Below are positions 21,101 through 33,083 of a stretch of 64,000 nucleotides of DNA, one piece after another; the first letter of the stretch is position 1, and each line of letters starts with the position of its first letter. The notes beneath the pieces were generated by a model. That model was given only the letters and a program-made list of their open reading frames with translations, made no database searches and had not been told where the DNA came from. Position numbers and translations under genes: made by a program. Origin of the DNA: Russula earlei (Eukaryota; Basidiomycota; Agaricomycetes; Russulales; Russulaceae); assembly GCA_025769875.1 (NCBI GenBank), contig JAGFNK010000082.1:1-64000 (forward strand). The letters are read 5' to 3'.

Positions 21101-23481
21101 CATTTCAAGGTCGTGGGCTTCGTCTCGAATGGCCGTCATGGCGAGGGCCTGTTTGTTGACGCTGTCGGCAAGCCTGGTCATTTGCTGGGTATGTTCAAAT
21201 ATCGTCGATAACCCGTCACGGCGTTTGAGGAGGTACATGCGCAGATTCGTTCCCTCGGGCAGAGGGAGGGAAGAGATGCCTGCTTGAACGTCCCTAACAA
21301 ACTTCTCCCGCAGAAGGGTGAGCTGTTCTACCACATGCTCCAGCGTCTTGTTAGACAGAGGCAACGAGGCATTAACACTTTCGGGGGTGGGCGGTAGATG
21401 ACTTGCGGTGCTTGATTTCCACCTTTGTTGCCCAATGAGCTCACTTGTATCCCCTCGGATTGCGCCGAGGTCTGCAAGAATGGAACCCGCGGAGACCCAG
21501 ATCCTCCGAGCATCCCGAAGAATACCGACGCGTGCAGTTATTGCAGCGCAGGCACGTTCCGACTCAATTTTTACAACGTGTAGGCGCTGGATCGCCGATA
21601 CCAATCGATCCTTGAAGTCGGGTTCGACATTTATATCGCCCAGGCCAAGAAGGGATGCTCGAGCGGTAGGAAGGATGCTACGAGCCTCTTCGTCGGACGC
21701 GCCCAGCCGTTGCAGGAGGGAAGGAAGGAGGGCGAGAAAGGCAGCGTGTTTGGTTTCACGCAAGCAGGATTCTGATGTAAGGTCTGGAGGGCTACCATCT
21801 CCATCGGAAGATTCCACACCTTTAAGTATACTTTGCAGAACGGAGTCGTAAGCATCGGAAAGTTCGTTCGCAGAGGCGACACTATGCTCTGCCTTTCTCA
21901 CTGCCTCATAAGCGGCATGATATTCGCGAGCGCTCCTCTCCAGCCTTTGAGCCGCAGAAAGGCCAACTTCTAATTCTTCGGCAAGGACTTTTGTGATGGA
22001 GTCATTTACACTCCGTTGGTCGGGAAAGAGGGGATGAGTCGGGGAAAGGAAGCTTGACACATGTGAAGAGGGTTTCTCACGACAGGAGAGCCTCTTTATG
22101 ATAGAAGAAGTGCGTGCAGAAAAGACGGAATCTTGTCGAGACGAGGGGTGAGCAAGTTGTGCGGTGTCTATGTCATCGAGTAAGCTTTGTGCCGATGCCT
22201 GATCTTTCATCGTCTCCACATAAAGTTCATCGGCCCTACGCAATGATGAGAATGTTTCGTGTAAATCAAGAAAGAAGCGACCCTACTTTCGCCATTGCGT
22301 AACGACGCTCATGACAAATCTTCCCACATTTTCCATTTCGCTGATACCCTGTTCCTCCAATTTATCCTGCTCGTCCAAGAACTCATCCGGAACAGGCCTT
22401 CTGGAATTTTCAATGAACTTGTCCAGGGCCTTTCCAGCAACCGCGATCTTTCCATGACGCAAGCTCGAGATGCGGCCAGCGAACTGTGCCGCTTCCCTTG
22501 AAAGGGCCTCGGCATGCTTGAACCGTGCGCCACGTGAGAAGCCAGAGGGGAATGAATTGGAAGTTTCGGATGTTAGAGAAGTAGCTGAGCCGCGGCGAGA
22601 GAGGGCAGGGGCAGGAGCAGGAGCCGGGGACTGGACGGGGCACTCCGCTTGATGAAGGGAGTCATAGACGGACGGAGACCATCTCGCGCGTTGGGACAGG
22701 AAGGCTTGCAGGTCGAGCAACAGCTGACGACGGTCTGCCCATGCTGCACAGCGTTGTTCTTCCCAGGTCAGACGGATTCCGAGTAAATCCAAGTTCTCGG
22801 ACCTGTCCCGCAGGAGGTGCAGGAGTTTGTCGAATTCGGATATGGTCGTCAACGTAAGCTCTATGATATCCGTATCTTGCGGAGATAAATTACGCTTGGA
22901 GGCCGCTGCATTAGCCGTTCAACCTCAGCGGAGGAAGCCAGGGAGAAGAGCACGGATCGGTACTGACCCATGGTGAATTTCTTAAACTTCTTAAGCTCGC
23001 CGGAGTCAAATATCTCCGTTTCCTTCTCGATCTTGTCGTGCTCTACAAGCCACTGTTCGAGTTGCTCGCGGGTAGGAAGCCCCGATACTGCGGCAGTCGA
23101 GGCACGCACGGCGTCCAGGTCGGAGAAGAGCCCTATGGGGGGCATGCCCTCCAAGAGCTATTTCGTGATTCTCGTCAAGCGGCAGGATGACGAGGAGGGT
23201 GCTAGGATACGTACCTTGATCTTTTCCATAATCCATTCCTTGCGCTCACTGAATGCCTGCAGCTCCATGACCTCGTGAGACTCCAGTGCTTGTTCGCCGC
23301 TCTGTTCGGATGATGTTGATTGCGTGGGAGGGTCTTGTGGGTGAGAATGATGGGATGCCATGAAGGTTTCCAGAAAGTCATGATTCATATGGCTGAGGGG
23401 ACCCGCCTCCTCAACCTGCGGGGCGGTGGGAACCTCAGCAGCAGCTTCCATCGGTGGGAATTGTTCCGAGGCGTTCGACAT
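18193..23481 (-). CDS. Large coiled-coil cytoskeletal protein with GAS2 (GAR) domain
   Basis: About 1,650-1,670 residues on the minus strand. Exons: 23215-23481, 22894-23157 (or from 22924), 22287-22858, 20708-22235, an exon from 20661 to about 20000, 18531-19971 and 18193-18481. Most of the protein is helical with spectrin-like heptads; one stretch near 20180-20340 is a Glu/Arg/Ala coiled coil (EAAEVAERLRNEQAETEEQI). Near the C-terminus is a GAS2-type domain (KLDVAVGDVVNNLPEDVDIK, VGVEEPRLCFCR-like block, MVRVGGGWMELSKFI), which binds microtubules in spectraplakins and GAS2 proteins. A Ser/Pro/Arg-rich linker precedes it. Three junctions are ambiguous: best GT-AG choices give introns of 35, 46 and 29 nt, or longer ones with weak donors. 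Function is inferred from the domain only. Confidence 0.7.
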
Positions 23482-23728
23482 ATTCGTGGAACGTTAATTT
23501 TGCAGCGTGTTCTTTAGAAATCAAAGCCTCAAAAGGTAGCAGGGAAGGGTGAAAGCATGCCTGAACAAGGAAAGGAAAGTGAAATGTTGACAGAGGCGCC
23601 AACTCGATGCTGAATGCGTTGTAAATATTCACACTGACGGTGACCAGCTCAGCCGTGCATGCCCCATCCCAATCGCTGACTAAGCACTCCGGGTGACAAG
23701 CGTAACGACACAGATTTCAATTGCTACC

Positions 23729-24596
23729 TCATTGACCCCCTTTCACCTTCGAACCCGAGTCACGCAAGGTGTCCGTCGAACCTTTTCCCTGTTATTACAT
23801 GCAATCAGTCGACTTGGCGTTCGCTGAAGGGAACTTACACCGGCATCAGCCGTCTTGACTTTACCCATGCCCTCAAACTGCATGGCAAGAAAGCGAAGAC
23901 GTTCGATGCCTCTTTCGTCAATTCCAGGCGTGAACCGAAGTTGGATCTCTTGCATGAACGCGGCGATATCAGCGAGAGACGTCCCCAACTGTCGAAGACG
24001 CGAGATCTGGGTTCTTCATCGCAGAGTGGGACGTGATGTAATGCGTTGAATGTTACGAGGCGACTGGCGTCTGAGCAGCAACGATGCACGTACTGATCGG
24101 ACGATACAAGCTCTTGAACCTGATCCCACGTCCGCACGTCCGCCCTCGCGCGCTCCCTCCCCATCCGCTGCGTCTTCCCCCGTAGCTCTTCAAGGCCCTC
24201 CCTCGTCTCGGAAATCATAGCCTGCAGCCGTTCATGCTGCTCTCGCCTGACAGAGAGCTCCAGCATGATAGATTTGAATTCGTGACGAAGATCGCGCGTC
24301 GCCCCGCTCAGCTCATCGATCTTCCGATGTAGACTGTTGACGCTCCGTCGTAGAACGAGAAGCGGTATCAGGGCCGAAGGCAGGACGAGTGCCGAAAAGA
24401 TGATTAAGCGCGTTCCCAGCGTCGGTCCAGAGGGTTTGTCCATGGGAATTGCGGCCGTCGGTGGGCCGTACGAGATGCCTTCTGGAGTATTACTTTCATG
24501 ATCAGGCTGTGGCGAAATCATCTCGGGCGTGAGACTTGAAGTAAATTGAGACAAAAGGCAGAGCGATAGGCCTGACGCAAGCCAAAGCTGGTTCAA
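23729..24596 (-). CDS. Small single-pass membrane protein with coiled coil, function unknown
   Basis: Three exons, 24094-24596, 23839-24013 and 23729-23788, give 245 residues. The N-terminus has a hydrophobic segment (LWLASGLSLCLLSQF, possible signal peptide), followed by a clear transmembrane helix near residues 60-82 (LIIFSALVLPSALIPLLVLR). After it comes a basic/acidic coiled coil (SVNSLHRKIDELSGATRDL and onwards) to about residue 170, then helices containing DIAAFMQEIQLRFTPG and a short Gly/Ser/Lys tail. The second donor (GTAAGT) is a perfect consensus. It lies just downstream (minus sense) of the W/P-rich gene. I do not recognise the family; an organelle-membrane tether would fit but is a guess. 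Confidence 0.6.
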
Positions 24597-24865
24597 TTAC
24601 GTCAGTCAGATCGTGGCGGGCATTGGGGTTGCGCAGTATGAAATCAGTATAAACGTACATCAGTAATCATGACAATCATTATCTACGAAGAAAGGTTTCT
24701 GGACAGCATGGAGAAAAATGTCAATACAAAGCGAGTATTAAGCAATACACTCAAAGCAAAACTAGAGGATATAATGATAGACGGGATATTGTCAGGAGTT
24801 CACAAGTCAGGCTGAATGAAGTGAAGAGAGTCCAGGTCATCAAACATCACGAAGTGTCGGTTTGG
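24597..24865. other. Short intergenic stretch
   Basis: Between two minus-strand genes; AT-rich, no gene or repeat recognised. It should hold the promoter of the small membrane protein gene and the 3' end of the W/P-rich gene. Confidence 0.4.
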
Positions 24866-26862
24866 TCACCACACGATTTTGAATATTCGGAATAGTCTGC
24901 GGAAGAAACCCTTCTTCTTTTTCTTCGTCGAGGGAGGTGTGCTGCGGGTTCGTATAGACGATGACCGATAGGGAGGTGACCTTGGAGTGGGTGCGATTAG
25001 GCAAGTCAGAGGAAGGATCGTAAAAGTGAAGCTCACTGCATCTCGTCTATGAAGACAGGGTAGTCTTTTCTCAACGCCGCTTTGGCAAGGTCGATCTCGC
25101 GGAGATGCGCCAGACGCACACTATTTGGAACAGCAACTTTGCGCCTCCACATAGCGAGGCTATTGCCGCTTTTTGAGGGAAGAAATACGAACACAATAAC
25201 TTGCATCGCCGGGTCATAGAATCCAACAGATTCTTGGAGGAGACGATCACGTGTACTTACGACATCTTCGTAGGTGAGCCAGTCGAGAGCTGGACCGCTA
25301 CCTGAGGGACTATCGTATGATGCGTTGATGAACAAAGCACCGCGCTCCCGTGTTTGTAGGAACTTGTTCAGCTGAGATTGTTGAGAGGGATGGAAACATG
25401 GGCCGGCAGAGAATACTCACTCCAAAAGCCCCAACACCGTGGGCATTGTCATGAAGCCACTCCAACGCCTGAACCACTCGCTCGTCCTTGTCATGAGGGA
25501 ACTGCCAATGTATGCGTTCCCCAGCCTTACGTTCTCGTCCGAATAAGGCATTCTCAACGGGATCGAGGGCTTTTCCGTAAGATTCTGGGAAGTCTATGTT
25601 TGCGTAGTCATGGATCGTAGTGCGCTTGCGGGAATAACCAGGATAAAAGGCCTCGAGTGGGTCCTGCGCGGGAGCTCTTGCGTAGGCCATGGTCCTCGAA
25701 GGCATAGGATAAGGAGAATCGCCTGTGGGAGCCGGGACGAACGAGGTCGACACCGTTCGTCTGTAGTTTTTGCGACCAGTCACGTCATTCCAGCCTTCGC
25801 TGTCTGTATAACCATCGCTGTCCAAGTCATCTCGCCCCGCTTCGTTGTAACCCCACTGGTCCAATGCGGGATCTTTCTTTTCTTTCCAATCATCGCCTCC
25901 CCGGTCCCATCCATAGCCTCCTTGATCCCACTGCAGTGGGATTATCCTGCTTCCCACCTGGAGTTATCCTGATTCCATGCAGAGTTCTCCTGCTGTCCAC
26001 CCCAGCCATTACCAGCGCCCTGTTCCTGAGCTTTCTTTTCTTTCTTGCTCTTTTTTGATTGTTTGCCTGTATACGTCGAATCAGGGCCCCGGGCAGAACG
26101 CTGCTGAGATCGTTTGGGTGGGGCACCCCGGGTCATGAGCGAGTCGAAGAACGTTTGCGGCGCCTGTGGCGTAATTTGAGCTCTATCGCCATGAGGGGCG
26201 TAAGGACCACGGTTAACAAACGCGACACGATTTTGTTGGCCGTATGTCGTGGCAGGTGGTGGGGGTGGTGGGGGTGGCGGGGGGAGATGTTTACTGTATG
26301 CCATGGCTTCTGCGCCCCACCTTTGCCAGCTAGGTACAGCATTCAGACCAGGGTCTTGCCGATGGCGAGATGGCTGCATCCCTGGAGGCGGTGCTGCAGG
26401 TGGTTGCTGTGGAGCATGAGGTGGTCGACCCCAGGCAGCAAAGGCGGCAGGTCCGGCGGGGGCAGGGGCATTAACAGGGGAAGCCGGAGGTGGGCCCCAT
26501 TCTTGCTGAGGATATTGCCCAGTATCCCACGCCTCTGGCTGAGGATCGGCATGAGGATCTACCTGAGCTGGTTGTTGTGCCCACTGGCCTCCTCGGGCGG
26601 CGTACCCATCACCATAACCTCCACCATCGGGCCATGCTGTCTCCTCGTTTTGCCATGTTTCTTCACCTTGAGCGTAGTTGCCGTATCCTTCATAGCCGGT
26701 TGGATCCTCGGGAATAGGCGCTGTGTCGACCGGGGAAGGCGACGTAAAGTCAAGCGGGATGATAAATCACACGACCAGTTACATACGTAGACCACTCTCA
26801 TCTCCTCCCTCTTCGGGCACAGGACTTTGCACTCTCGCCTTGCCTTTCTTCGGTCGCGGCAT
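24866..26862 (-). CDS. Trp/Pro/Gln-rich basidiomycete protein with conserved C-terminal domain (CcmS-related type)
   Basis: Exons on the minus strand: 26787-26862, 25421-26720 (with a frame disruption near 25955-25990), 25037-25371 and 24866-24980; about 608 residues. The N-terminal half is rich in Trp, Gln, Gly and Pro, including a run of about ten prolines, and a Lys-rich block (KQSKKSKKEKKAQEQ). The C-terminal half is ordered: QFPHDKDERVVQALEWLHDN, LNKFLQTRERGALFINASYD, VGFYDPAMQVIVFVFLPSKS and LREIDLAKAALRKDYPVFID, ending with a basic helix (KKKKKGFFRRLFRI). From memory this C-terminal block resembles the domain annotated as CcmS-related in Agaricomycete proteins; not verified. No GT-AG intron restores the frame at 25955-25990 without a stop except an implausible 125-nt one, so a one-base loss is likely. 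Confidence 0.6.
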
Positions 26863-27118
26863 AGGGGATCAATAAGACCCCAGACCGGCGTTAAGCTGGA
26901 GGATAACCAACCAAAGACGATGCGACAGGTGTGAAGGCAGAGTCCGTGATCGAATCACGGACAAAGTGGTGTTAGCAGGGAAGGCCCGTTAGGGCACGGT
27001 GTACGGAGGGGGCAGAGAAGAGGGAGACTAAACCAAGTAGAGCACTTGGTGCGTGCGCAGAGCTGAGACCGCTGAGGAGAGCTCTGAATTGACAAATAGA
27101 CGTGGGAACTCATATCCG

Positions 27119-28382
27119 TTAATGGACATCGTGATAATCGATCTCCCAGTCGAGATCCTTTCCCGCCCAAAATGTCACGACTTGCTGCTCCCTCAACGAG
27201 TACTTTCCCGTCACAGCAGCCTTGCCCTTTCGAAGTCGGACCATGCTCTTTCCATCGTCGGCGGGCGTGATCTCTTTTCGGTAAAACCTTCTTCCATTCT
27301 TGCTCACAAATCCCTCCAGCTTATCCAGCGCGCCGAACGACTCCAAGAGGTGGGCTGTCAAGGGAAGTAAGATAGGGGATGTATAGATACCTGCAGCACA
27401 ACCATGGTCCGGTGAGCTTGTCGACTTCTTCACAGAAGGATGTGGAGCAGGAATCAGACCCGAGGAAAAACCGTGGGTGACCTAAACCGACTAAATGCTC
27501 CGCTTATCACCCATAGCTGGCTGGACCTTACCCTCTCGAACCACTTCACGTAAAGCCTCTCGGTCATCAGGAAACTTCGCTACCGGCTTGCAATAGTTCC
27601 AGGATTGTCCAGCCCAGTCATCAACAGTGAGTGCAAGATGATGAGCCGTTATCGAGCAAGCCACCATGTCACCCAAGGATTTGACAGTCTCCACTGCTGC
27701 TCGTGTCGTCGCGTGCTCGAGGACTATGCGAAGGCGCGGGAAGTGAAAATGGAGTTTCCTCAAGTGAGGTAGAAAGCTTGGCTCCGCGTTTATTACATGA
27801 ATATTCTACATCGTGTTCAGCATAGGAGACACAGCAAGGAGCTCTTGACACCGTACTGAGGATGGGTCCGAGGGGACTTCTCCATGAAGATTTAGCACCA
27901 TGTCTACCTCTTGCATGGCCTCGAAAACGGGATAGTATGTTTCATAAGACTCTATACCACCATCTGAGTTGGTTGTGACCCCTCTTGGATATGATTTAAC
28001 CCCTAGGAGGACATGGGTGCTGGAACAAAACCGGTTGTGGACAGCACGAACCGACAATGCCAGCAGCTTTTGCCCTGCGAACTTCGTCTGGAGTAAGATC
28101 CGGCGAGAGATACAAAGTCATCAGAAATTCTGTCTCTGGATCTATCCTCTCGAGCGTAGACTTGTATTCTAAGGCTTGATCCGTGGTGGTGATAGGTGGA
28201 GTGAGATTGGGCTAAATCAGGTCCTTCAGATCCAGGAATAGGCGTTTTACATGAGCGACTTTTACCATCACATACGCGAGTCGGAATCCGCCTTGTCTCA
28301 CATGAGGTGTGACAAGCTCTGATAGGTCACCCTGACGAAGGTGTACATGAAAATCTGCAGGAGAGGACACGGAGATGGACAT
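27119..28382 (-). CDS. URA4: Dihydroorotase, with one apparent extra base in the last exon
   Basis: Third step of pyrimidine synthesis: carbamoyl aspartate to dihydroorotate, a zinc amidohydrolase in the cytosol. Five exons: 28266-28382, 28052-28211, 27857-28002, 27532-27805 and 27119-27481; 352 residues after allowing for the indel. Seen in order: the metal-binding HVH motif (ADFHVHLRQGD), PNLTPPITTTDQAL, the carboxylysine region (GVKSYPRGVTTNSDGG), LNLHGEV, LRIVLEHATT, ACSITAHHLAL, HPRFFLGSDS, then APHPSVKKSTSSPDHGCAAG and LLESFGALDKLEGFVS. Between GSDS and APHP the sequence has one base too many (near 27449-27452, GATTCCTGC), which shifts the frame. Without it the rest reads perfectly to the stop, so either the assembly has an error or the allele is dead. 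Confidence 0.9.
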
Positions 28383-28492
28383 GGTAGCAGACTGACAATG
28401 ATAAGATGGTCAATCAAATCTCAGAGCGCGACCACGTGATTGGTGGTTGGAACGCGAGTTGACCTTGACGTGCTCTCCAATATCCTCTCAAC

Positions 28493-31400
28493 ATGGTCCC
28501 CTCTGGATCCATAGCCGTCGCAGGTACTTTTCCGTATTTATATATTTTGATCATCTCTCCTCATCATTCCGCGTAGTTCGTGTGCGGCCACCATCCGCTT
28601 CGGAGGCTGCCAGACTTCCAGAACTTGTCTATGATACCACCATTCGAGGAGACGGCGCTCTTTCTTTGCCAGAACGCCCATCTACATCCTATTCTTCTGT
28701 TCGCGAGGTCGTACAAATTATTGACGACCGCATCCTTACCTTTGATCCGGCAGAACCAGATCAAGCAAAAGCATTCGTTGAGCGTGGCTTCTTACCACCA
28801 GGTACCAAACGGTACAAGGACAGGCGCTTCATGTTTGATAGAGTCTTCCGGCCCGACTCTTCTCAACAAGAAGTGTATGATGCCACTGCTCGCCCTCTGT
28901 TACAGAGGCTATTGGACGGATTCAATACAACCGTGTTCGCTTACGGGGTAGGCTTACCACTTGGTGGTGTATGGCTGGTGCTTGCATGCTGAAATTTGCT
29001 TTCAAGGCAACGGGATGCGGCAAGACACATACTATCAGTGGAACAGATTTCGACCCAGGAGTTATCTATCTAACAATGGCCGATCTCTTCCAACAAATCG
29101 AGGATCGCAAGGATGACTACACTGCCGAAGTAGTCGTGACATTCCTTGAGATATACAACGAGGAGATTCGGGACCTTCTCGCTGACCCGAGCGCTCCAAC
29201 ACCGCGAGGTGGTTTGCAAATTCGCGAGGACAAGTCCGTCAAGGTTGTGGGCCTCACAGAGCTCAGACCAAACACCGCCGAGGAAGTCAAAGACATTGTC
29301 CTTATGGGCAACTCGCGGAGAACCCAATCTCCGACCCACGCGAACGAGACCTCATCCCGTTCTCATGCAGTCTTGCAAGTCCATGTCACCCAGTCACCCA
29401 GGACTGCCTCGTTGACGGAAGAACGCTTCATGGGCACACTTTCTATCATTGATTTGGCCGGTAGCGAGCGAGCTGCCGCCACCACTAACATGGGGCAGCG
29501 AATGGTAGAGGGTGCGAACATCAATAAATCCCTGCTGGCTCTGGGCAACTGCATCAACGCACTCTGCGAAAGTGGTGGTGCCGTTCGCCACATCCCCTAT
29601 CGCAATAGCAAGCTCACCCGCTTGTTGAAATTCTCGCTCGGCGGGAACTGCAAGACCGTCATGATCGTTTGCGTCGCACCGACATCTTTGCATTTCGATG
29701 ACACCCACAATACACTCATCTACGCTGAACGTGCGACCAAGATAAGGACGCGCGTGGTGACTCGAAACGTGGTCAATGTCGATCGGCATGTTGGCCAATA
29801 CGTCGAGGCTATCAATAGGCTCAATGCCGAGGTCACTGAACTCAAAGCCAAGCTGGCTGGAAAGATCGACTCCGAAGGTGAAATCTTGCGGCGGAAGAAG
29901 GCAGAGGCGCAAGCAGAGGTCGAGCGTGTAAAGAGTGACATGCAGGCCCGTGCAGGACAATTGCATGTGTCGATCAAAGACGGTGCGATATGCAGCGGAA
30001 AGCTCTCGGCGGCGCAGTGCAAACTCCGTGCCATCCGCTCTCGACTCGAGGAGCTCGACAAACAGGCTGGTCTACCAGGTGGCCTCACCTCTGACCTCGA
30101 GGCGGAAAGAGGACTCCTGCGCGCCTTGGCGTCCCCGGAAGAGGACGTCTTGAAGCCAGATAGTGCACTCACTGCTCGTCTCCAGCGCTCTCTTAATGCC
30201 AGTAATATGTTCGAGGGCATGCTCCGCGCCGTTACCGAAAGGCGCTCGGACCGACTCGACGACATGAGCACGGAAAATATCAATCTCGATGCGCAGTTGC
30301 GGAAAGCGGCCGCGGAGAAGACCAGGGCTGAGGCGGAACGAGAGGCCATGGTTGATGCCATGACGGAGCAAGCCAAGATGGTCGTCGACCTCCTCGGGAT
30401 GGTTGGAAGGTATACAGTTGTTCTTGGGGATGCCAGCCGTTCACTTCGAACAGCGCTGGAGGAGGGGCGCGACGGCCTAGACGGCACAGTGCGGGCGGTT
30501 TCTGCATCTCTACGGACACTCTTGGAACGGAACGACGAAGACTTCCAATCGCTAGTTGGTCATACCGTTGCGTCATATGCAGCCATTTCCTTTCCTTCGA
30601 CACTCGAAGGCTTCAAAGGCTTTATGAGACCCAAGAGATTGTCTTCTGCTCCTACAGAGTTGCAGCCGAGAACCTAAAACAGCCAGACGCTCGTCGACCT
30701 ATGGAACACTAGGAGTCGCGTCACCCATACGGAAAGCCTATTTAAAGTCACCGCGAAAATCTCTACGGAACAGCCACGGCGGCGTGGACCTTTCATACCG
30801 CCGTCCGTCTGATAAGGGCAAAGAAAAGAAGGTCGTCCAGTGGCGCGACGAAGTAGGTCAAGGCAACCTGGACGAAGCCCGCGAGGTATCTATGCTTGTA
30901 TGCGCCGAGAGTAGCAATCCCTCCATCTCCATCACCGCCGCCTCGGACGACAGCTCCATTTTCTCCGCACCGGTGCGCAACTCTGCGGCCGATAGCGAAT
31001 GGGAGGACGAAAAGACGGACGAGAGCGTCCAGCTCAGCTTCTCGCTGCCGCCCCATAACTCGCAGATACGCACGGCGGCGACGCGCGCGCGCCGCGGCAG
31101 TCGCCTCGACTCTACCTTCCTCAAGTCCCGCGGGGCATGCGCTCTCGGCAGTCTCAACGAGGACGACGAGAACAGCGAGAGCGCGACGACGGGGAGGCGG
31201 GCACTCTCCGATCGCAGCCTGAACGCGTTCGCGCTCGACGCGGCGTCTACCGCCACTACCACCAGTAGCCTCGCTAGCGGCGGCGTGCAGCAGGCCCCCC
31301 TTACCCTCCAAGTCCTCGATGCGCAAGCTGAGCAGCCCGGCACGGCGTCCGCCCCCAGCGACGCCGCGCTCGGCCGCGGCAGCGTTGAAAGTCTCCCGCC

Positions 31401-31759
31401 GACGCTCGAACATCGGGCCAATGCGCATCGAGAAGGCGCGGCGGCGCTCGAGTCTCCGGCCGCCCGCGCCCAAGGACGAGGACACGTATTTGGTGGGCGA
31501 GAGCGCGTCCGCGCCGGTCGCCGGTGTGCGGCGGGTGCACGCGTACATGGCCGATGCGGATCCCGCGCTGGCGGTGCGCAATTTGAAGTCGCCGGCGAAA
31601 AAGAAGCGGATGTCGCTGCTGAGCCTGGCGTCGAAAGGGATGGGATACTCGAGCAGGCTGCGCCCAGGCGTGCGAGCGTCGCTGGCGAGCGTCTCGGCCG
31701 GGGACGTCAATTCGTCTGCGGACGGAAGCTCCCGGACGGCAAAGCCGACGTGGAGATGA
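28493..31759 (+). CDS. Kinesin-8 motor protein (Kip3/Klp5-Klp6 type), two apparent single-base insertions in the tail
   Basis: Plus-end-directed motor that limits microtubule length at the spindle and cell ends. Exons 28493-28523, 28577-28947 and 29007-31759; about 1,050 residues. Motor domain motifs: AVRVRPPSASEAA at the start, FMFDRVFRPDSSQQEVYDAT, P-loop AYGATGCGKTHTISGT, switch I NETSSRSHAVLQ, switch II IIDLAGSERAAAT, and NSKLTRLLKFSLGGNCKTVM. The kinesin-8-like loop 2 is long (residues 60-85). A coiled coil follows to about residue 640, then a basic tail (SPRKSLRNSHGG, KKVVQWRDE, KKKRMSLLSLASKG) ending SRTAKPTWR. The frame breaks near 30667-30674 and at the C6 run 31295-31300; in each case dropping one base restores a tail of expected character. 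Family call firm; tail boundaries less so. Confidence 0.88.
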
Positions 31760-32046
31760 CCTGATCTTTCCAAGTCGTCTCATAAGCAGTTTATGAAATC
31801 CTCTTCGTGGGATGTCCGCACACATTTATGCTCATACATTCCTAACATAAAGGTCACTTTACCATACAACCATGTCTCTCCTATCATCTAACTGTTCCTC
31901 ATTTGCATAATTTTGTCTTGTCACGCTGTTTGTATGATTGTTATGTTAGACGGCTCAAGTAGTTGTGTATGGATTGAAGCACGCTCAAGTCTCTCGGAAT
32001 GTGCGAATTAAATATGTGCGCCATTTTTGGGATGAATACGATTCCT

Positions 32047-32911
32047 TTAAATGACCCTCTTAACCTCGAAGAAGGACTAAACGAAAGATGTCAACTGGGA
32101 GGGAACGCTGATTGGTGTGGAATGGTTACCTTGAGGTAATAGACCTGCCACGCAACCACAGAGAACAGCACCACGGCCTGCAATATCGACCACCATTTCA
32201 CCCGGGAGTTGGTGGATTCCGCGGTGTTACGATGTGTCCGTTCACGGATAACGATATATTCCTGCTCGTCCTTCACGGAGGTCAGGCCATGCGCCAGTGA
32301 CCGAATCTCACGTTCGATGGGCGCGACAACCTCTGCAGTATGAATAAGCCGTAGGACATGCAAAGGAGTGGACGCATGCACGCACCAGCCGCTTCATCAC
32401 CAACGTAAACGACGCCATGCACATTGAAGCTAGTGGATAGACGAGGTTTGAGCAACCGGGAGTGAGACTGGCGTTGGGAGCTGGTAAATACGCACCTCAC
32501 AATTTTATCTGCGATTGTGCTCATTTGATTGGAGAAACAGTACTCGTATCGGCCATTCGCGGTCGCGGTGATGGACGAAGTCCCGGTTGAGTACCGAATG
32601 TTCTTCTTGATCGCGCTGCCAGTGGGGTCGTTGATCTGGGATTCGGGTAAGGGGCGGCAGGGAAGCAAAAAGAGAGACGCCACCTTACCCAGAAGTCGAT
32701 GTCCAAATGGCCGCCGCCGCCGACCTGGTACGTGACGGTCATCTGGAACAATTGGTGAGCTATGAGAGAGAGGTGCAGAGGCGCGATGACGTGCTTGATC
32801 GTTGACGTGTAAATCTTCAAAGAAGCATTCTTTTTGCGACGCGAGTATCTCTATGAGGTGAGACGAGACGGAATGAAAGAGGAAGAAGAGCCAAAGCAAG
32901 AAGAGAGCCAT
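32047..32911 (-). CDS. EMP24: p24 family cargo receptor, Emp24/TMED2 (p24-beta) type
   Basis: Type I membrane protein cycling between ER and Golgi in COPII/COPI vesicles, for GPI-anchored and other cargo. Six exons on the minus strand: 32795-32911, 32689-32742, 32496-32635, 32386-32429, 32130-32332 and 32047-32076; 195 residues, normal for the family. A signal peptide (MALFLLWLFFLFHSVSSHLI) is followed by the GOLD domain (ECFFEDLHVNDQMTVTYQV, GGGGHLDIDFW, YEYCFSNQMST), a coiled-coil neck (IEREIRSLAHGLTSVKDEQE), a membrane helix (WSILQAVVLFSVVAWQVYYL) and the cytosolic tail KSFFEVKRVI, whose FF motif and C-terminal hydrophobic residue match TMED2/Emp24 rather than Erv25. The first intron (32743-32794) is best read as GC-AG (donor GCACGT); the family sequence requires it. 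Confidence 0.9.
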
Positions 32912-33083
32912 TGACGAGTGTCTGTTAGAGCATGAAGGTGGCAGGACCCGAGAATGGCGTGGCAGGGTTGATTGAGAGCGGTGTTCGGTGTCCCGTCACT
33001 CATCCAAATCGGTTCATGCGAGTGGGCAGCTCCCTCTGCCCTGCCCAGTTCTTTCTCCTCTCGAACGACTCTCATCCACCACC

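Noticed and set aside
29720..30487. 255-codon minus-strand frame rich in Ser/Arg
   Set aside because: Antisense shadow of the kinesin-8 coiled coil.
30793..31773. Long minus-strand frame of 326 codons
   Set aside because: Antisense to the GC-rich kinesin-8 tail; no domain similarity and the sense strand is clearly coding.
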